This document shows positions 35,584 through 44,093 of a stretch of 64,000 bases of DNA, in pieces. This stretch comes from an uncultured Flavobacteriaceae bacterium (lineage in GTDB: Bacteria; Bacteroidota; Bacteroidia; Flavobacteriales; Flavobacteriaceae). Every line of letters starts with the position of its first letter. Positions within the stretch are counted from its first letter, which is position 1. The notes beneath the pieces were generated by a model. It searched no databases. It was not told the origin of the DNA and saw only the letters and a program-made list of their open reading frames with translations. The position numbers were made by a program, and so were the translations under genes. Location of the stretch: positions 22,299 to 86,298 of the forward strand of contig CALDYU010000021.1 in assembly GCA_937944485.1 (NCBI GenBank), in the 5' to 3' direction.

Positions 35584-37524
35584 ATGTCTAAATTTTCAAG
35601 ATTTTCTACGATTGTTTTGCTCACAATGACCCTAATAGTCACTTCTTGTACCAAAACCAACAAGAATGAAAAGCTCGAGGTTTCAAAAACCTATGTTGCA
35701 GATAATTATACTAAAAGAGAGGTGCAAATAGAAATGCGCGATGGTGCAAAATTGCATACCACGATCTACGCGCCAAAAGATACTTCAAAAGAATATCCTA
35801 TAATCATGCAACGTACGCCGTATAGCTCAAGGCCTTATGGCGAAGGAAAGTTTAAGGAAAAGATCGCCCCCAATATTCATATGATGAAAGAGGGTTATAT
35901 AGTGGTTTATCAAGATGTACGCGGCCGTTGGATGAGCGAGGGGCATTATGAAAATATGCGCGCTTATATTCCGAATAAAAAAAGCGATAAAGATGTTGAC
36001 GAAAGTTCAGACACCTATGATTCGATTGAATGGTTGGTAAACAATGTTGAAAATAACAATGGAAATGTGGGCATTTGGGGTATTTCGTATCCTGGTTTTT
36101 ATTCGACCTATGCTACCGTAGATGCGCATCCAGCCTTGAAAGCAGCCTCTCCTCAAGCGAGTATTGGCGATTTCTTTTTTGATGATTTTCATCACAATGG
36201 CGCTTATTTATTGAGTTATTTTAGAGCAACTTCGCTTTTTGGAACCCCACGGCCCAATGGTGATATGCCCATTGATACAGCCTGGTACAAATTGCCTGAT
36301 TTGCAAACAGAAGATCAGTACCAGTTCTTTTTAGATAAAGGCCCCTTGAAGAATCTAGACTCCTTTTTTGAATATGATTTAAAGGATGAGGTTTCCATCG
36401 CGCCAGATGAAGAGACTGATGATTACTTCTGGAACGAACTCAAAGAACATCCTAACTATGATGAGCTTTGGCAAAGTCGTGGACTCATTCAACACCTAAA
36501 AAACGTGAAATCACATGTCGCTACGATGGTCGTTGGTGGATGGTTTGATGCCGAGGATTTATACGGACCCTTGGAAACCTATAAAAACATTGAAAAATAT
36601 AATAAAGACAACTATAACACCATGGTTTTCGGTCCTTGGGATCATGGTCGCTGGTCAAAAAGAGATGGTCGTACTGTGGTGGGAAATTATTTTTTTGGGG
36701 ATGGAATTTCAGAGTTTTTTCAAGAGCATATTGAAACAAAATTCTTTCATCATTTTTTAAAAGGAAGTGGCGATCAAAATAGTGGACTTCCAGAAGCCTA
36801 TGTTTTTGATTCAGGTAGAAAAGCGTGGAAGCAATACGAAACATGGCCACCCCAAGGTGTGATTAAAAAAGATCTTTTTTTGTCGGAAAACCAAGAGTTA
36901 ACATCCGAATTAAAAAGTACAAAAGGCATTCAATTTGTAAGTGATATTAAAAAACCTGTACCCTATTCTGAAGACGTAAAATCAGTATTTACGCCGAGAA
37001 AATATATGACGGATGATCAACGTTTTGCCGCGCGCCGATCTGATGTTTTGGTTTTTGAAACCGATGTTTTAGAAGAAGATTTGACTTTGGCAGGAGATAT
37101 TCTAGCCAAATTAAATGTGGCAACTACAGGTACAGCAGCTGACTGGATTGTCAAGGTAATTGATGTACACCCAGCAGATATTGAGACCAACGAAGAAATG
37201 CAAGACCATTTGAAAATGAGCAATTACCATTTGATGGTACGTAGTGAAGTATTGCGAGGGCGTTTTAGAAATAGTTTTGTAACTCCTGAGCCTTTTATAC
37301 CCAATCAAAAAACAGTCGTAAATATCAAACTGCAAGATGTGTTCCACACTATTAAAAAAGGGCACAAATTACAGGTGCAAGTGCAGAGTACGTGGTTTCC
37401 ATTGATTGATTTGAATCCGCAGACCTATGTAGAAAATATCTTTAAGGCTGACGCAGAAGATTTTAAAACACAAACGCATACCGTTTTTACTGATTCGAGT
37501 ATTGAATTTTCTGTCTTGGAGTAA
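35584..37524 (+). CDS. CocE/NonD-family hydrolase lipoprotein (S15-like acyl-peptidase fold)
   Basis: A 646-residue exported hydrolase. The signal ends in a lipobox (LLTMTLIVTSCTK). The alpha/beta-hydrolase core has the nucleophile in GIWGISYPG (S168), followed by HPALKAASPQASIGDFFFDDFHHNG. The family features VVGGWFDAED (catalytic Asp region) and FGPWDHGRW (catalytic His) follow. The C-terminal third is a jelly-roll domain (DILAKLNVATTGTAADWIVKVIDVHP). Relatives include cocaine esterase, glutaryl-7-ACA acylase and X-Pro dipeptidyl peptidases; the substrate here may be a peptide or ester and cannot be fixed. It stands alone. Confidence 0.9.
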   Translation: MSKFSRFSTIVLLTMTLIVTSCTKTNKNEKLEVSKTYVADNYTKREVQIEMRDGAKLHTTIYAPKDTSKEYPIIMQRTPYSSRPYGEGKFKEKIAPNIHMMKEGYIVVYQDVRGRWMSEGHYENMRAYIPNKKSDKDVDESSDTYDSIEWLVNNVENNNGNVGIWGISYPGFYSTYATVDAHPALKAASPQASIGDFFFDDFHHNGAYLLSYFRATSLFGTPRPNGDMPIDTAWYKLPDLQTEDQYQFFLDKGPLKNLDSFFEYDLKDEVSIAPDEETDDYFWNELKEHPNYDELWQSRGLIQHLKNVKSHVATMVVGGWFDAEDLYGPLETYKNIEKYNKDNYNTMVFGPWDHGRWSKRDGRTVVGNYFFGDGISEFFQEHIETKFFHHFLKGSGDQNSGLPEAYVFDSGRKAWKQYETWPPQGVIKKDLFLSENQELTSELKSTKGIQFVSDIKKPVPYSEDVKSVFTPRKYMTDDQRFAARRSDVLVFETDVLEEDLTLAGDILAKLNVATTGTAADWIVKVIDVHPADIETNEEMQDHLKMSNYHLMVRSEVLRGRFRNSFVTPEPFIPNQKTVVNIKLQDVFHTIKKGHKLQVQVQSTWFPLIDLNPQTYVENIFKADAEDFKTQTHTVFTDSSIEFSVLE

Positions 37525-37717
37525 GGCAACGCTACTTTATTTCGGGTAAATTTTTCGCTCATGTGAATATTTGTGAACTTATACTTCCTTGTAAAAGATT
37601 AGCATAAAAACCAAAGTTATACAGGTGGTCGGCTTATCAAATAAGCCTTAGCCTATTGACTAATTAGCCTTTATTATATTTTTCCCAAGGTATTACAGTT
37701 CAAAGTAATTGTTATTT

Positions 37718-38110
37718 TTAAATACCAGGGCAATTTTCATTTTCAGATATTGATTGACAATTGTTACTTGCGTCACTAACGTTATCTCGAATCATCTCTT
37801 TTATATCTTGTAATTTTCTTATTTTCTCATCTATTTCCTCAATTTTTTTGTTCACTTTCGACAATAAAGCAGAGCAACCTGCAGCATTAAATTCATACAA
37901 TTCTAAAAGTTCATTAATTTCTTTTAATGTAAAACCAAACCCTTTCGCCTTCTTTATTAAAATCAATCTATTAAGATTCTGGTCATTATAGTTTTTATAG
38001 TTATTCCATTCTGAATCCGACCTACTAACTTCAATTAGACCTTTTTTTTCGTAAAAGCGAATGGTATCTCTAGATAAGCCTGTTCTTTTTGAAATTTCTC
38101 CTATGAGCAT
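37718..38110 (-). CDS. MerR-family regulator with metal-site-like cysteines
   Basis: A 130-residue regulator started at the ATG at 38110 (MLIGEISKRTGLSRDTIRFYEKKGLIEVSR), the standard MerR opening; a longer start would run through the divergent promoter. The winged-helix domain (1-70) is followed by a coiled-coil dimer helix (about 83-110). Cysteines at 79, 118 and 127 resemble the three metal-binding cysteines of MerR (82, 117, 126), including the C-x8-C spacing, and the protein ends NCPGI. Metal or redox sensing is therefore likely, but no efflux pump or reductase is adjacent. It is divergent from the gene at 38203. Confidence 0.88.
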   Translation of the reverse strand: MLIGEISKRTGLSRDTIRFYEKKGLIEVSRSDSEWNNYKNYNDQNLNRLILIKKAKGFGFTLKEINELLELYEFNAAGCSALLSKVNKKIEEIDEKIRKLQDIKEMIRDNVSDASNNCQSISENENCPGI

Positions 38111-38147
38111 ATTTTTTTTACTAAAAATAAACAATTTTGCTTGACCG

Positions 38148-38174
38148 TTGACTGTACTCCATGGTTTAAGTTTG
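38148..38174 (+). promoter_or_regulatory. Probable MerR-controlled promoter
   Basis: TTG (38148-38150, within TTGACT) and TAAGTTTG (38167-38174, TAnnTTTG type) are 16 bases apart, and the spacer TACTCCATGGTTT contains a partly symmetric CCATGG core. This is the layout expected for MerR-type regulators, which bind between the promoter boxes. It points to the gene at 38203, and the regulator gene starts 38 bases away on the other strand. Confidence 0.5.
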
Positions 38175-38202
38175 TAGTTCAAAGTTTATAAAAATTCTAA
38201 AA

Positions 38203-38541
38203 ATGAATATTATAAAAATTATTCATCAAGTACTGATTTCTATATTACTATTTACATTTTGGGCAGTATTTGCATTATTGGTAATAAACCCGATTTATAA
38301 TGCCGACCTTCCAGGTTATGTACTTGGAGAGCTATGTATTTGGGAATACATAGCAATGTTTATTGCTATTCTATTTTCCTTTATAATTACAAAGTATTGG
38401 GGGTACCCTGAAGTTTGCCTAATTGAAAGTAATAAGAAGCTCGTTTTAAACTTCAACTATACCTATTTCTTTTTGGGTTACTTTTTTGTTGGATTTGTCA
38501 TAGCAATTTGGCAGTTTTGGTTGTTTAGTCAAAAATTTTAA
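38203..38541 (+). CDS. Small integral membrane protein, unknown
   Basis: A 112-residue protein with three strong hydrophobic segments (about 7-29, 46-64 and 86-108), separated by short loops including NPIYNADLPGYVLGELCIWEYI and YWGYPEVCLIESNKK. No family is recognised. It lies directly downstream of the MerR-type promoter and 45 bases before the alpha/beta hydrolase gene, so both are probably one MerR-controlled unit. Confidence 0.7.
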   Translation: MNIIKIIHQVLISILLFTFWAVFALLVINPIYNADLPGYVLGELCIWEYIAMFIAILFSFIITKYWGYPEVCLIESNKKLVLNFNYTYFFLGYFFVGFVIAIWQFWLFSQKF

Positions 38542-38586
38542 GGGAGTGCTGCATATCGAAAGAATCAAAGGACAAACTATTTTAAA

Positions 38587-39537
38587 ATGAAATTATTTCA
38601 GAAAATCATCAAGATAGCTCTTATTAGTATAGTTGGATTAATCATCATCATTGTCACTCTTTACGGACATCGAGATATACCACTAGAAGATTTAAAAGTG
38701 AAATACGCAAAGGCTCCTTCTTCCTTTGTTGCTTTAGACGGGATGAACGTCCACTTTCGTGATGAAGGAAATACGCATGATTCCATTCCTATAGTTTTGA
38801 TTCATGGTACGGGGTCAAGTTTACATACTTTTAATGATTGGGCAAATGAATTAAAGCAAGGCTATCGCGTTATAAGAATGGATCTACCTGCATATGGCTT
38901 AACAGGTCCTTTTCCTAAAAACGACTATAGTATTGACAACTATGTACACTTTATCAAAAACTTTTTGACAGCTCTAGGCATTGAAAAATGCGTTCTAGGC
39001 GGAAATTCATTAGGCGGAAATATAGCATGGAATTTTGTCACCCAATACCCTGAAATGGTTCAGAAGCTTATTTTGATTGATGCTGCTGGTTATCCAAAAA
39101 AATCGATAAGCGAACCTATAGCGTTTAAATTATCAAGAATGCCAGTAATTAAACATGCGTTTAAATTCATAACCCCTTATTCGGTTGTAAAAAAAAGTGT
39201 TGAAAACGTATATACTGACAAAAGTAAGGTTACTGAAGAATTAGTCAATCGTTATTTCGAACTCACGCTAAGAGAAGGCAATCGACAGGCCTTTATTGAC
39301 AGAATTAAGTCGGTAAATGATACCACAGCCTATCAAAAAATAAAGTCGATAAAAAAACCTTCTTTAATACTGTGGGGGTCACAAGATTATCTAATTCCAA
39401 TAGAAAATGCGCATCGTTTTCATAAAGATTTGAATAATAGCTCACTCGTGATTTTAGAAAATGTAGGGCATGTACCGATGGAGGAAAGCCCGAATGAAAG
39501 TGTAGCAGCGGTAATTTCATTTTTAAAGACTAATTAG
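38587..39537 (+). CDS. Alpha/beta hydrolase, membrane-anchored
   Basis: A 316-residue alpha/beta hydrolase with an N-terminal membrane helix (IALISIVGLIIIIVTLYG, about 10-27) that probably anchors it facing the periplasm. The oxyanion motif is VLIHGTGSS, the nucleophile elbow GGNSLGGN (S141), the acid LWGSQDYLIP, and the catalytic His VGHVPMEE near the C-terminus. It resembles the haloalkane-dehalogenase/epoxide-hydrolase/esterase superfamily, but the substrate is not determinable. It is downstream of the small membrane protein. Confidence 0.88.
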   Translation: MKLFQKIIKIALISIVGLIIIIVTLYGHRDIPLEDLKVKYAKAPSSFVALDGMNVHFRDEGNTHDSIPIVLIHGTGSSLHTFNDWANELKQGYRVIRMDLPAYGLTGPFPKNDYSIDNYVHFIKNFLTALGIEKCVLGGNSLGGNIAWNFVTQYPEMVQKLILIDAAGYPKKSISEPIAFKLSRMPVIKHAFKFITPYSVVKKSVENVYTDKSKVTEELVNRYFELTLREGNRQAFIDRIKSVNDTTAYQKIKSIKKPSLILWGSQDYLIPIENAHRFHKDLNNSSLVILENVGHVPMEESPNESVAAVISFLKTN

Positions 39538-39766
39538 CTGAATTTTGAGTATGAAAAATATAGCGCACTTTTTCATAATGTCTTTTTGATACGGGTAACT
39601 CTAGCGGGGCTAAAAAGATATCTAGTAGCTATTTGAAGAGGTTGTCACCTATTTATTACAAACTTAAGGGTATCACAACATAGCGTTAATTGAAGAATGG
39701 AAATAACAATCTGATTTGATTAACAAATTCGATAAAAACTGCTTGCAATAACGAATTTTAACGTGA

Positions 39767-40201
39767 TTAATTTCTACAGGCGCACTCATGGTGTTCATTC
39801 AGGTAGGCAATTGTTTCCTTACTCAATTTTTCTACAACGGAAATATTGATGTCCATTAGTTTTTTAAAATAGATACAAGCTTTCCCCATTTTGAATTTGC
39901 CCAAATCTTTCAATAGCGCATCACTTTTTGCTGTTTTCGAATAAACATAAAGTGAAAATTGTGCTTTGCGCGGTGAGAAACCTAATAACGGAGCATCGCC
40001 TTCATGACCACTGGCATATTTATAGTGATAGCTTCCAAAACCTATGATGGTCGGCCCCCACATTTTTGGTTCAAAACCTGACCATTCACGCATTAATTCT
40101 ATTAATTGATGACTATCGGCTTTCTTTTGATCATTGTCTACATATGATTCAATAAAGTCAAAGACAGCTACTTCTGTTTCGGTGGTTTTATTCTTAGTCA
40201 T
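39767..40201 (-). CDS. DUF1801 family protein
   Basis: A 144-residue cytoplasmic protein from the ATG at 40201 (MTKNKTTETEVAVFDFIESY). Family features are the opening V.DFI..., ELMREWSGFEPKMWGPTIIGFGSYHYKYASGHEGDAPLLGFSPRKAQFSLYVY, and GKACIYFKKLMDINISVVEKL. The biochemical role of DUF1801 proteins is unknown. An extended start to 40282 would read into G/C-rich repeat-like sequence and is unlikely. No obvious partner genes. Confidence 0.88.
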   Translation of the reverse strand: MTKNKTTETEVAVFDFIESYVDNDQKKADSHQLIELMREWSGFEPKMWGPTIIGFGSYHYKYASGHEGDAPLLGFSPRKAQFSLYVYSKTAKSDALLKDLGKFKMGKACIYFKKLMDINISVVEKLSKETIAYLNEHHECACRN

Positions 40202-40283
40202 TTCCCTGATTAAATTAAGTTTTCGTGCTATGCTCTTTGGGGGGGTATAAAGGGGGGGTATAAAAATACGCAAATCTTTCAAT

Positions 40284-40299
40284 CCTGCCTGCCGGCAAG
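40284..40299. repeat. Palindromic repeat around TGCCGGCA
   Basis: CCTGCCTGCCGGCAAG with core palindrome TGCCGGCA (40290-40297), followed by TAAGTCC. The same core and TAAG-CC continuation recur at 42650-42661. Confidence 0.6.
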
Positions 40300-40358
40300 T
40301 AAGTCCGAGCCCTTATTGCTTATAGTTTTTGTTGTGCTTAGTTTTATGACGCTTTCCT

Positions 40359-40703
40359 TTAGTAAGTATAGATTAGCATTAGTCCATTCCTACCGGCTTT
40401 TCCATAAATTGGGATGCTTTTTTCCTTGTCCATTATTTCAACCTTTTTAATGCTCCTTTTAGAAATGTTTATTTCTTCGTGAACATCCTTTATGTTATAA
40501 GTATAAGGTTTTCCATCAATAATCAACATAGGAATTGAGTCCAACATTCCATTTTGTTGATTTTTTTTTATTATGTCAATCAGGTAAAATTTCTTATTCC
40601 CTTTATTGGCTATTATGTATCGTTTTTCTATTTCCGTAAAATTTGAAGTTCTACAGCCAAAAGTCAAGAAGAATGTTAGGCTTAGAAGAAGTAGTTTTTT
40701 CAT
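40359..40703 (-). CDS. Small lipoprotein with TonB-receptor-plug-like motif
   Basis: A 114-residue protein from the ATG at 40703. The lipoprotein signal is KKLLLLSLTFFLTFGC (Cys about 17). The mature part contains MLIIDGKPYTYN and ends with KKVEIMDKEKSIPIYGKAGRNGLMLIYTY. This is the pattern of the TonB-dependent receptor plug (IEVLKD...A-YG--G--GVI-I-T), here without any barrel. Single plug-like modules occur in some Bacteroidota regulatory or peptidase proteins. The function here is unknown. It stands alone between DUF1801 and the amidohydrolase. Confidence 0.7.
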   Translation of the reverse strand: MKKLLLLSLTFFLTFGCRTSNFTEIEKRYIIANKGNKKFYLIDIIKKNQQNGMLDSIPMLIIDGKPYTYNIKDVHEEINISKRSIKKVEIMDKEKSIPIYGKAGRNGLMLIYTY

Positions 40704-40806
40704 TTTCAAAATTAAGGCCAAAGTTTTGTATAAACACTAGTGACCCGTATAGGGACACTTAACGTTTTATGTTTTGTTGTTGGTAGTTTTCTTTCCATCA
40801 ATCATT

Positions 40807-42450
40807 TTATTTTGAAGCATACACAATCTTACCATCAATGACTGATAAGACAGAGTGAAGATTTTTAATTTCCTCATTTGGTATAGTCATATAATCTTTG
40901 TTTAGTACTATAAAATCAGCCCTTTTACCTGTCTCTAGACTTCCTAAATCTTTTTCTCTAAACAATAAGTAAGCATTGGTTGCTGTGTGCGCTCTCAAAG
41001 CATCTTCTCTTGATACTAATTGAGTCATGTATTTATTGCCCGCAATATTTCGACCGCTGATAACCCAGTCAATTGTATGAAAAGGATTTGGACTGGCTAC
41101 TGTGGTACCATCAGACCCTAATCCCCAAATACCTCCCATTTTATTAATTTTTTTTATTGGTGGTGGTTTTGCTCCACTTTCATATCTTTTTTTTGACATA
41201 AGTCGACTTGAACTATGTACAGCAAATACCATGTTTAAATTAATTGCTCTTTGGATGGATTCCTCAGACATACCATTAGTATGGGCAATTGTAAATCGTA
41301 AATCCTTCATTTCAGGATAGGATTCCGCCACTTTTTCCAGATTGTCAAGCATGGTTTTGACTTTTTCTTCTTGCAAAGAATGTTCATGGATTTGCCAATC
41401 ATTTTTTATAGCAGTAGTGACTATATTTCTAAAATGCTCTTGGTCTTCATCTGTAACTTTAAATGGACGAGCTCTCATAGGTCGATAAACTGTTTCGCCA
41501 TAACCAAACTGAGCATTTTGTAAATCCTTGAAATTGGGGCGATTGTTTTGTAACTCATTTATTATTTCTTCCACAGAACCACTTGCACTATTTTGCTCAT
41601 TGAGGGAATAAAAGAAACGTATTTTCAAAGCATCATTTGCTGCAAAACGCTTTATAGATTCATAAAATGAAAGATTGACGGTATTGCCTCCAACATCATA
41701 AACCGCAGTAAGACCCATTCTCAATAAACTATCCATTGCCATGGTCAAACTCTCATCCCAAACCTTAATAGATGGTTCTGGAATTGCGTTGGATAATATT
41801 TTCATGGCTTGTGTTCTTCCCAATATCATTCCGTTATTCTTTTTCAGACTTTCGAGATGTTTAGGGTTTTTGTTATTTAGCAGGCCTGCTGCTTTTAAGG
41901 CAGCAGTATTTACAAAAGCTCTGCTATATCCTTCTTGAATGAAAAGAGGTTGATTAGGAAGTATGGAATCTAATTCATTGATGGTGAAAAGAGTAGAATT
42001 ATCTTTGAATTGGTCAAAAATAAAGCCCCCCATCACAATTACCCATTCATCTTTTGGTAGTTTTTTGGCACGTTTTTGTACCATTTCAAGTGCCTCTTGT
42101 CGTGAAGTAATTTTGTCCCATCGAACCATTCTATACCAATGTTTCGAGGCACGCACAAAATGCATATGATTATCTATTAAACCTGGTATTACAGTTTGAC
42201 CTTTTAAATCTGTTACCTTAGTTGAGGTATTTGCAAGTGAAAGCATTTCCTCAGTTGTCCCAGTACCGAGAATACAATTATCTTTAATTGCCATAGCTTC
42301 AACTATTGTGAAATCATTATCAACCGTTAATATTTTACCATTTGTTAGAATCCAACTGGGTGCGTTATTATTTTCATTACAAGAAAATAGCCCAATTGAT
42401 AAAAGAACTATTATGAAATAATATCTATGATTTAACTGTTTCGTCTTCAT
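40807..42450 (-). CDS. Amidohydrolase (family 3, YtcJ-like) lipoprotein
   Basis: A 547-residue exported metal hydrolase. The signal has a lipobox (IVLLSIGLFSCNEN). The N-terminal domain opens WILTNGKILTVDNDFTIVEAMAI. The first metal motif is IPGLIDNHMHF (HxH), later IHEHSL and IAHTNGMS, and the final Asp is in GLGSDGTTVASPNPF. It ends with the usual FREKDLGSLETGKRADFIVLNKDY. YtcJ-type enzymes cleave N-formyl or amide bonds; the actual substrate is unknown. No operon partner downstream within 100 bases. Confidence 0.92.
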   Translation of the reverse strand: MKTKQLNHRYYFIIVLLSIGLFSCNENNNAPSWILTNGKILTVDNDFTIVEAMAIKDNCILGTGTTEEMLSLANTSTKVTDLKGQTVIPGLIDNHMHFVRASKHWYRMVRWDKITSRQEALEMVQKRAKKLPKDEWVIVMGGFIFDQFKDNSTLFTINELDSILPNQPLFIQEGYSRAFVNTAALKAAGLLNNKNPKHLESLKKNNGMILGRTQAMKILSNAIPEPSIKVWDESLTMAMDSLLRMGLTAVYDVGGNTVNLSFYESIKRFAANDALKIRFFYSLNEQNSASGSVEEIINELQNNRPNFKDLQNAQFGYGETVYRPMRARPFKVTDEDQEHFRNIVTTAIKNDWQIHEHSLQEEKVKTMLDNLEKVAESYPEMKDLRFTIAHTNGMSEESIQRAINLNMVFAVHSSSRLMSKKRYESGAKPPPIKKINKMGGIWGLGSDGTTVASPNPFHTIDWVISGRNIAGNKYMTQLVSREDALRAHTATNAYLLFREKDLGSLETGKRADFIVLNKDYMTIPNEEIKNLHSVLSVIDGKIVYASK

Positions 42451-42507
42451 TTTGAAATTTTATGGTTTCAATTTTTTTATGGTCCAGAATTCCTTTTATT
42501 AATTACC

Positions 42508-42702
42508 GACAACGGTCTTGGCTAAGCGTAGTGCGGGGGCAAGGAAATATTTTCGTTTCCGTCTGCGCACGAAGCTAAAGCTTTTGGTTTAGTTTTTATT
42601 TTTCTTGTCCAAAGCTAAATCCCAAAGATTTAGCGACATCATAAATCTGCCTGCCGGCAGGTAAGCCCTAAGGCCCGCATTACGTTTAGGCATTGTTGGC
42701 AT
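42508..42702. repeat. Long imperfect palindromic intergenic element
   Basis: Outer arms CTAAGCGTAGTGCGGG (42522-42537) and CCCGCATTACGTTTAG (42674-42689) pair at 14 of 16 positions, flanked by ACAACGG (42509-42515) and ATTGTTGG (42692-42699) that extend the symmetry. Inside are a perfect hairpin GCTAAATC/GATTTAGC (42614-42621, 42627-42634) and the palindrome CCTGCCGGCAGG (42650-42661). No coding content. It resembles folded recombination or repeat elements bordering accessory genes. Confidence 0.6.
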
Positions 42703-43392
42703 TAGTTTTTTCCCGTCTTGTTCCACCAAAATATTAAATAAATCAATGGTGATTGTAAAATAGCATTTAATATGTAATTCAAATATGGTCGGCTCCAAAT
42801 CAACGGTATTCTATACGCTACCCAAGTTAAAAATGAGATAACTCCAATTGATATGATGATTCCCGCAATAGCCCCTAAAAAGTTTTTTAATTCATTATGA
42901 GGATAACCTCTTAATGGTAAAATAGCAAGTAGAATGATTACAATAATGAAAAAATAACCAGATGTCAAAACCATCCAAAATAATGAGCGAATTGGTTTAA
43001 TTACAGTAGTAGTATCATTTTTAATTACGGGACTTTTAATTTCTGTGGTGTCCGATTTCTTGAAGATTTTAAATTGGCTTAAATCCATATTTCGTAATCG
43101 GTCGGAATAATGTTTTCTTTTAAAAATCCGACTTTCTAATTCAGTCAGTTTCGCCAGTTTTATAGAGTCAGTTTTATATATTTTTTTTAGTCCGTTTATG
43201 GATTTTAATTTTTCAATTTTATTATTCAGATGATAGTCGTAAGAGAAATTAAAATAATAATCAGAAATAGTTAAAACAAAGATAGAAATGATAAATATGG
43301 AAGTCCTTAAACCAAAATGGATGGATTTATTTTCAAAGAATTTAAGTATTCTGTCTAAAATTTTATCCATTTCTTAAATTAATGCCAACAAT
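42692..43392. mobile_element. Cassette-like unit bounded by 13-bp inverted repeats
   Basis: ATTGTTGGCATTA (42692-42704) and its exact complement TAATGCCAACAAT (43380-43392) enclose a single membrane-protein gene, with the left repeat containing its stop codon. Exact boundary repeats around one accessory gene suggest a mobilised cassette, but no recombinase or direct target duplication was seen, so the mobile nature is inferred. Confidence 0.4.
42702..43370 (-). CDS. Accessory membrane protein, unknown
   Basis: A 222-residue protein with an N-terminal helix (LRTSIFIISIFVLTISDYYF, about 21-40), then a charged, lysine-rich region of about 90 residues (KIEKLKSINGLKKIYKTDS, RIFKRKHYSDRLRN). Three C-terminal hydrophobic segments follow (about 134-153, 167-186, 198-217) ending WWNKTGKN. 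No family recognised. Codon usage looks similar to neighbours but is even more AT-rich. The gene is enclosed by exact inverted repeats and lies between a folded repeat element and the SAM-I leader. Confidence 0.75.
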   Translation of the reverse strand: MDKILDRILKFFENKSIHFGLRTSIFIISIFVLTISDYYFNFSYDYHLNNKIEKLKSINGLKKIYKTDSIKLAKLTELESRIFKRKHYSDRLRNMDLSQFKIFKKSDTTEIKSPVIKNDTTTVIKPIRSLFWMVLTSGYFFIIVIILLAILPLRGYPHNELKNFLGAIAGIIISIGVISFLTWVAYRIPLIWSRPYLNYILNAILQSPLIYLIFWWNKTGKN

Positions 43393-43756
43393 TGTATATA
43401 ATTACAAGTTACTATATTCCCTGATATTTTAGGATAAAGTTACGAGTACACGTTTACTTTTCGGGAAACCCAGAACAAGGGCTCTTTATATATCCTAGTA
43501 GAATCGTAGATTTTTGTGAAATTTTTCATAATCATTAGGATATTAAAATATTCTGACGTTATATTTGCTTTAGAATGTACTTTGAGTTATTGTTTTAAGC
43601 CGAAAGTTTTGACTTTTGTATTCTAATGAAAGCTTTTTCGAAGAGCATAGCATTGCATATGTGATAAGAAAAAGAAGAGATAAGAATGCAAAATGTAAAA
43701 GTTGTAGGTAAAAGAATAATGCAATGAACATTCTTAAAGTTCAAACATGTATTGAA
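43393..43756. other. Gene-free stretch before the SAM-I leader
   Basis: AT-rich; I see no credible gene, promoter consensus or repeat in it. It must contain the promoter for the SAM-I/metY transcript, but no clear TAnnTTTG element was found near 43720-43750. Confidence 0.4.
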
Positions 43757-43904
43757 TAGTTATCAAGAAAGGTGGAGGGATTAGACCCTTTGAAGCCTTA
43801 GCAACCCTTGACTCCCATAGTCGAGAAGGTGCTAAATTCTACCTCGTCCTGAACTCGTTTCAGGACCTGTTGAATATTTTCAACAGAATGAGGAAGGATA
43901 ACAG
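43757..43904 (+). ncRNA. SAM-I (S-box) riboswitch upstream of metY
   Basis: The S-box core is clear: P1 GTTATC (43759-43764) pairs with GATAAC (43897-43902). Between them are AAGAAAGGTGGAGGGA, TTAGACCCTTTGAAGCCTTAGCAACC, GAGAAGGTGCTAAATTCTACCTCG and GAATGAGGAAGGATAAC. Two extra stems sit in the variable part: GTCCTGA/TCAGGAC (43847-43866) and CTGTTGA/TTCAACAG (43867-43885). The first resembles a dispersed repeat. Binding SAM is expected to reduce metY expression. Confidence 0.92.
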
Positions 43905-43947
43905 TCATCGAATTTTTCGATTTCACTTTCTTATAACTTTTTGATTT

Positions 43948-43996
43948 AACCTCGCCACAACGTCGGTGGTAAGGGTTTGGCTTTTATTGTTTTTTC
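43948..43996 (+). terminator. Possible riboswitch-linked terminator
   Basis: AACCTCGCCAC (43948-43958) can pair imperfectly with GTGGTAAGGGTT (43966-43977), followed by TTGGCTTTTATTGTTTTTT. It lies between the SAM-I aptamer and metY and is the likely expression platform. The stem has bulges, so this is tentative. Confidence 0.45.
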
Positions 43997-44027
43997 TGTC
44001 GCACCCTGAGCGTAGTCGAAGGGCAGA
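43996..44027. repeat. TGAGCGTAGTCGAAG dispersed repeat (copy before metY)
   Basis: CTGTCGCACCCTGAGCGTAGTCGAAGGGCAG, one of the dispersed palindromic repeats with core TGAGCGTAG-CGAAG that mark most intergenic gaps of the methionine locus. Confidence 0.7.
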
Positions 44028-44093
44028 CACAAATCTATTAAGAACCAGTATTCCTTATTAAAAAAGAACAAAGGGTACACAAAAACAAAAATC

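Noticed and set aside
42589..42798. A 69-codon minus-strand frame overlapping the end of the membrane-protein gene
   Set aside because: It runs through the palindromic element and the 3' end of the annotated gene in another frame.
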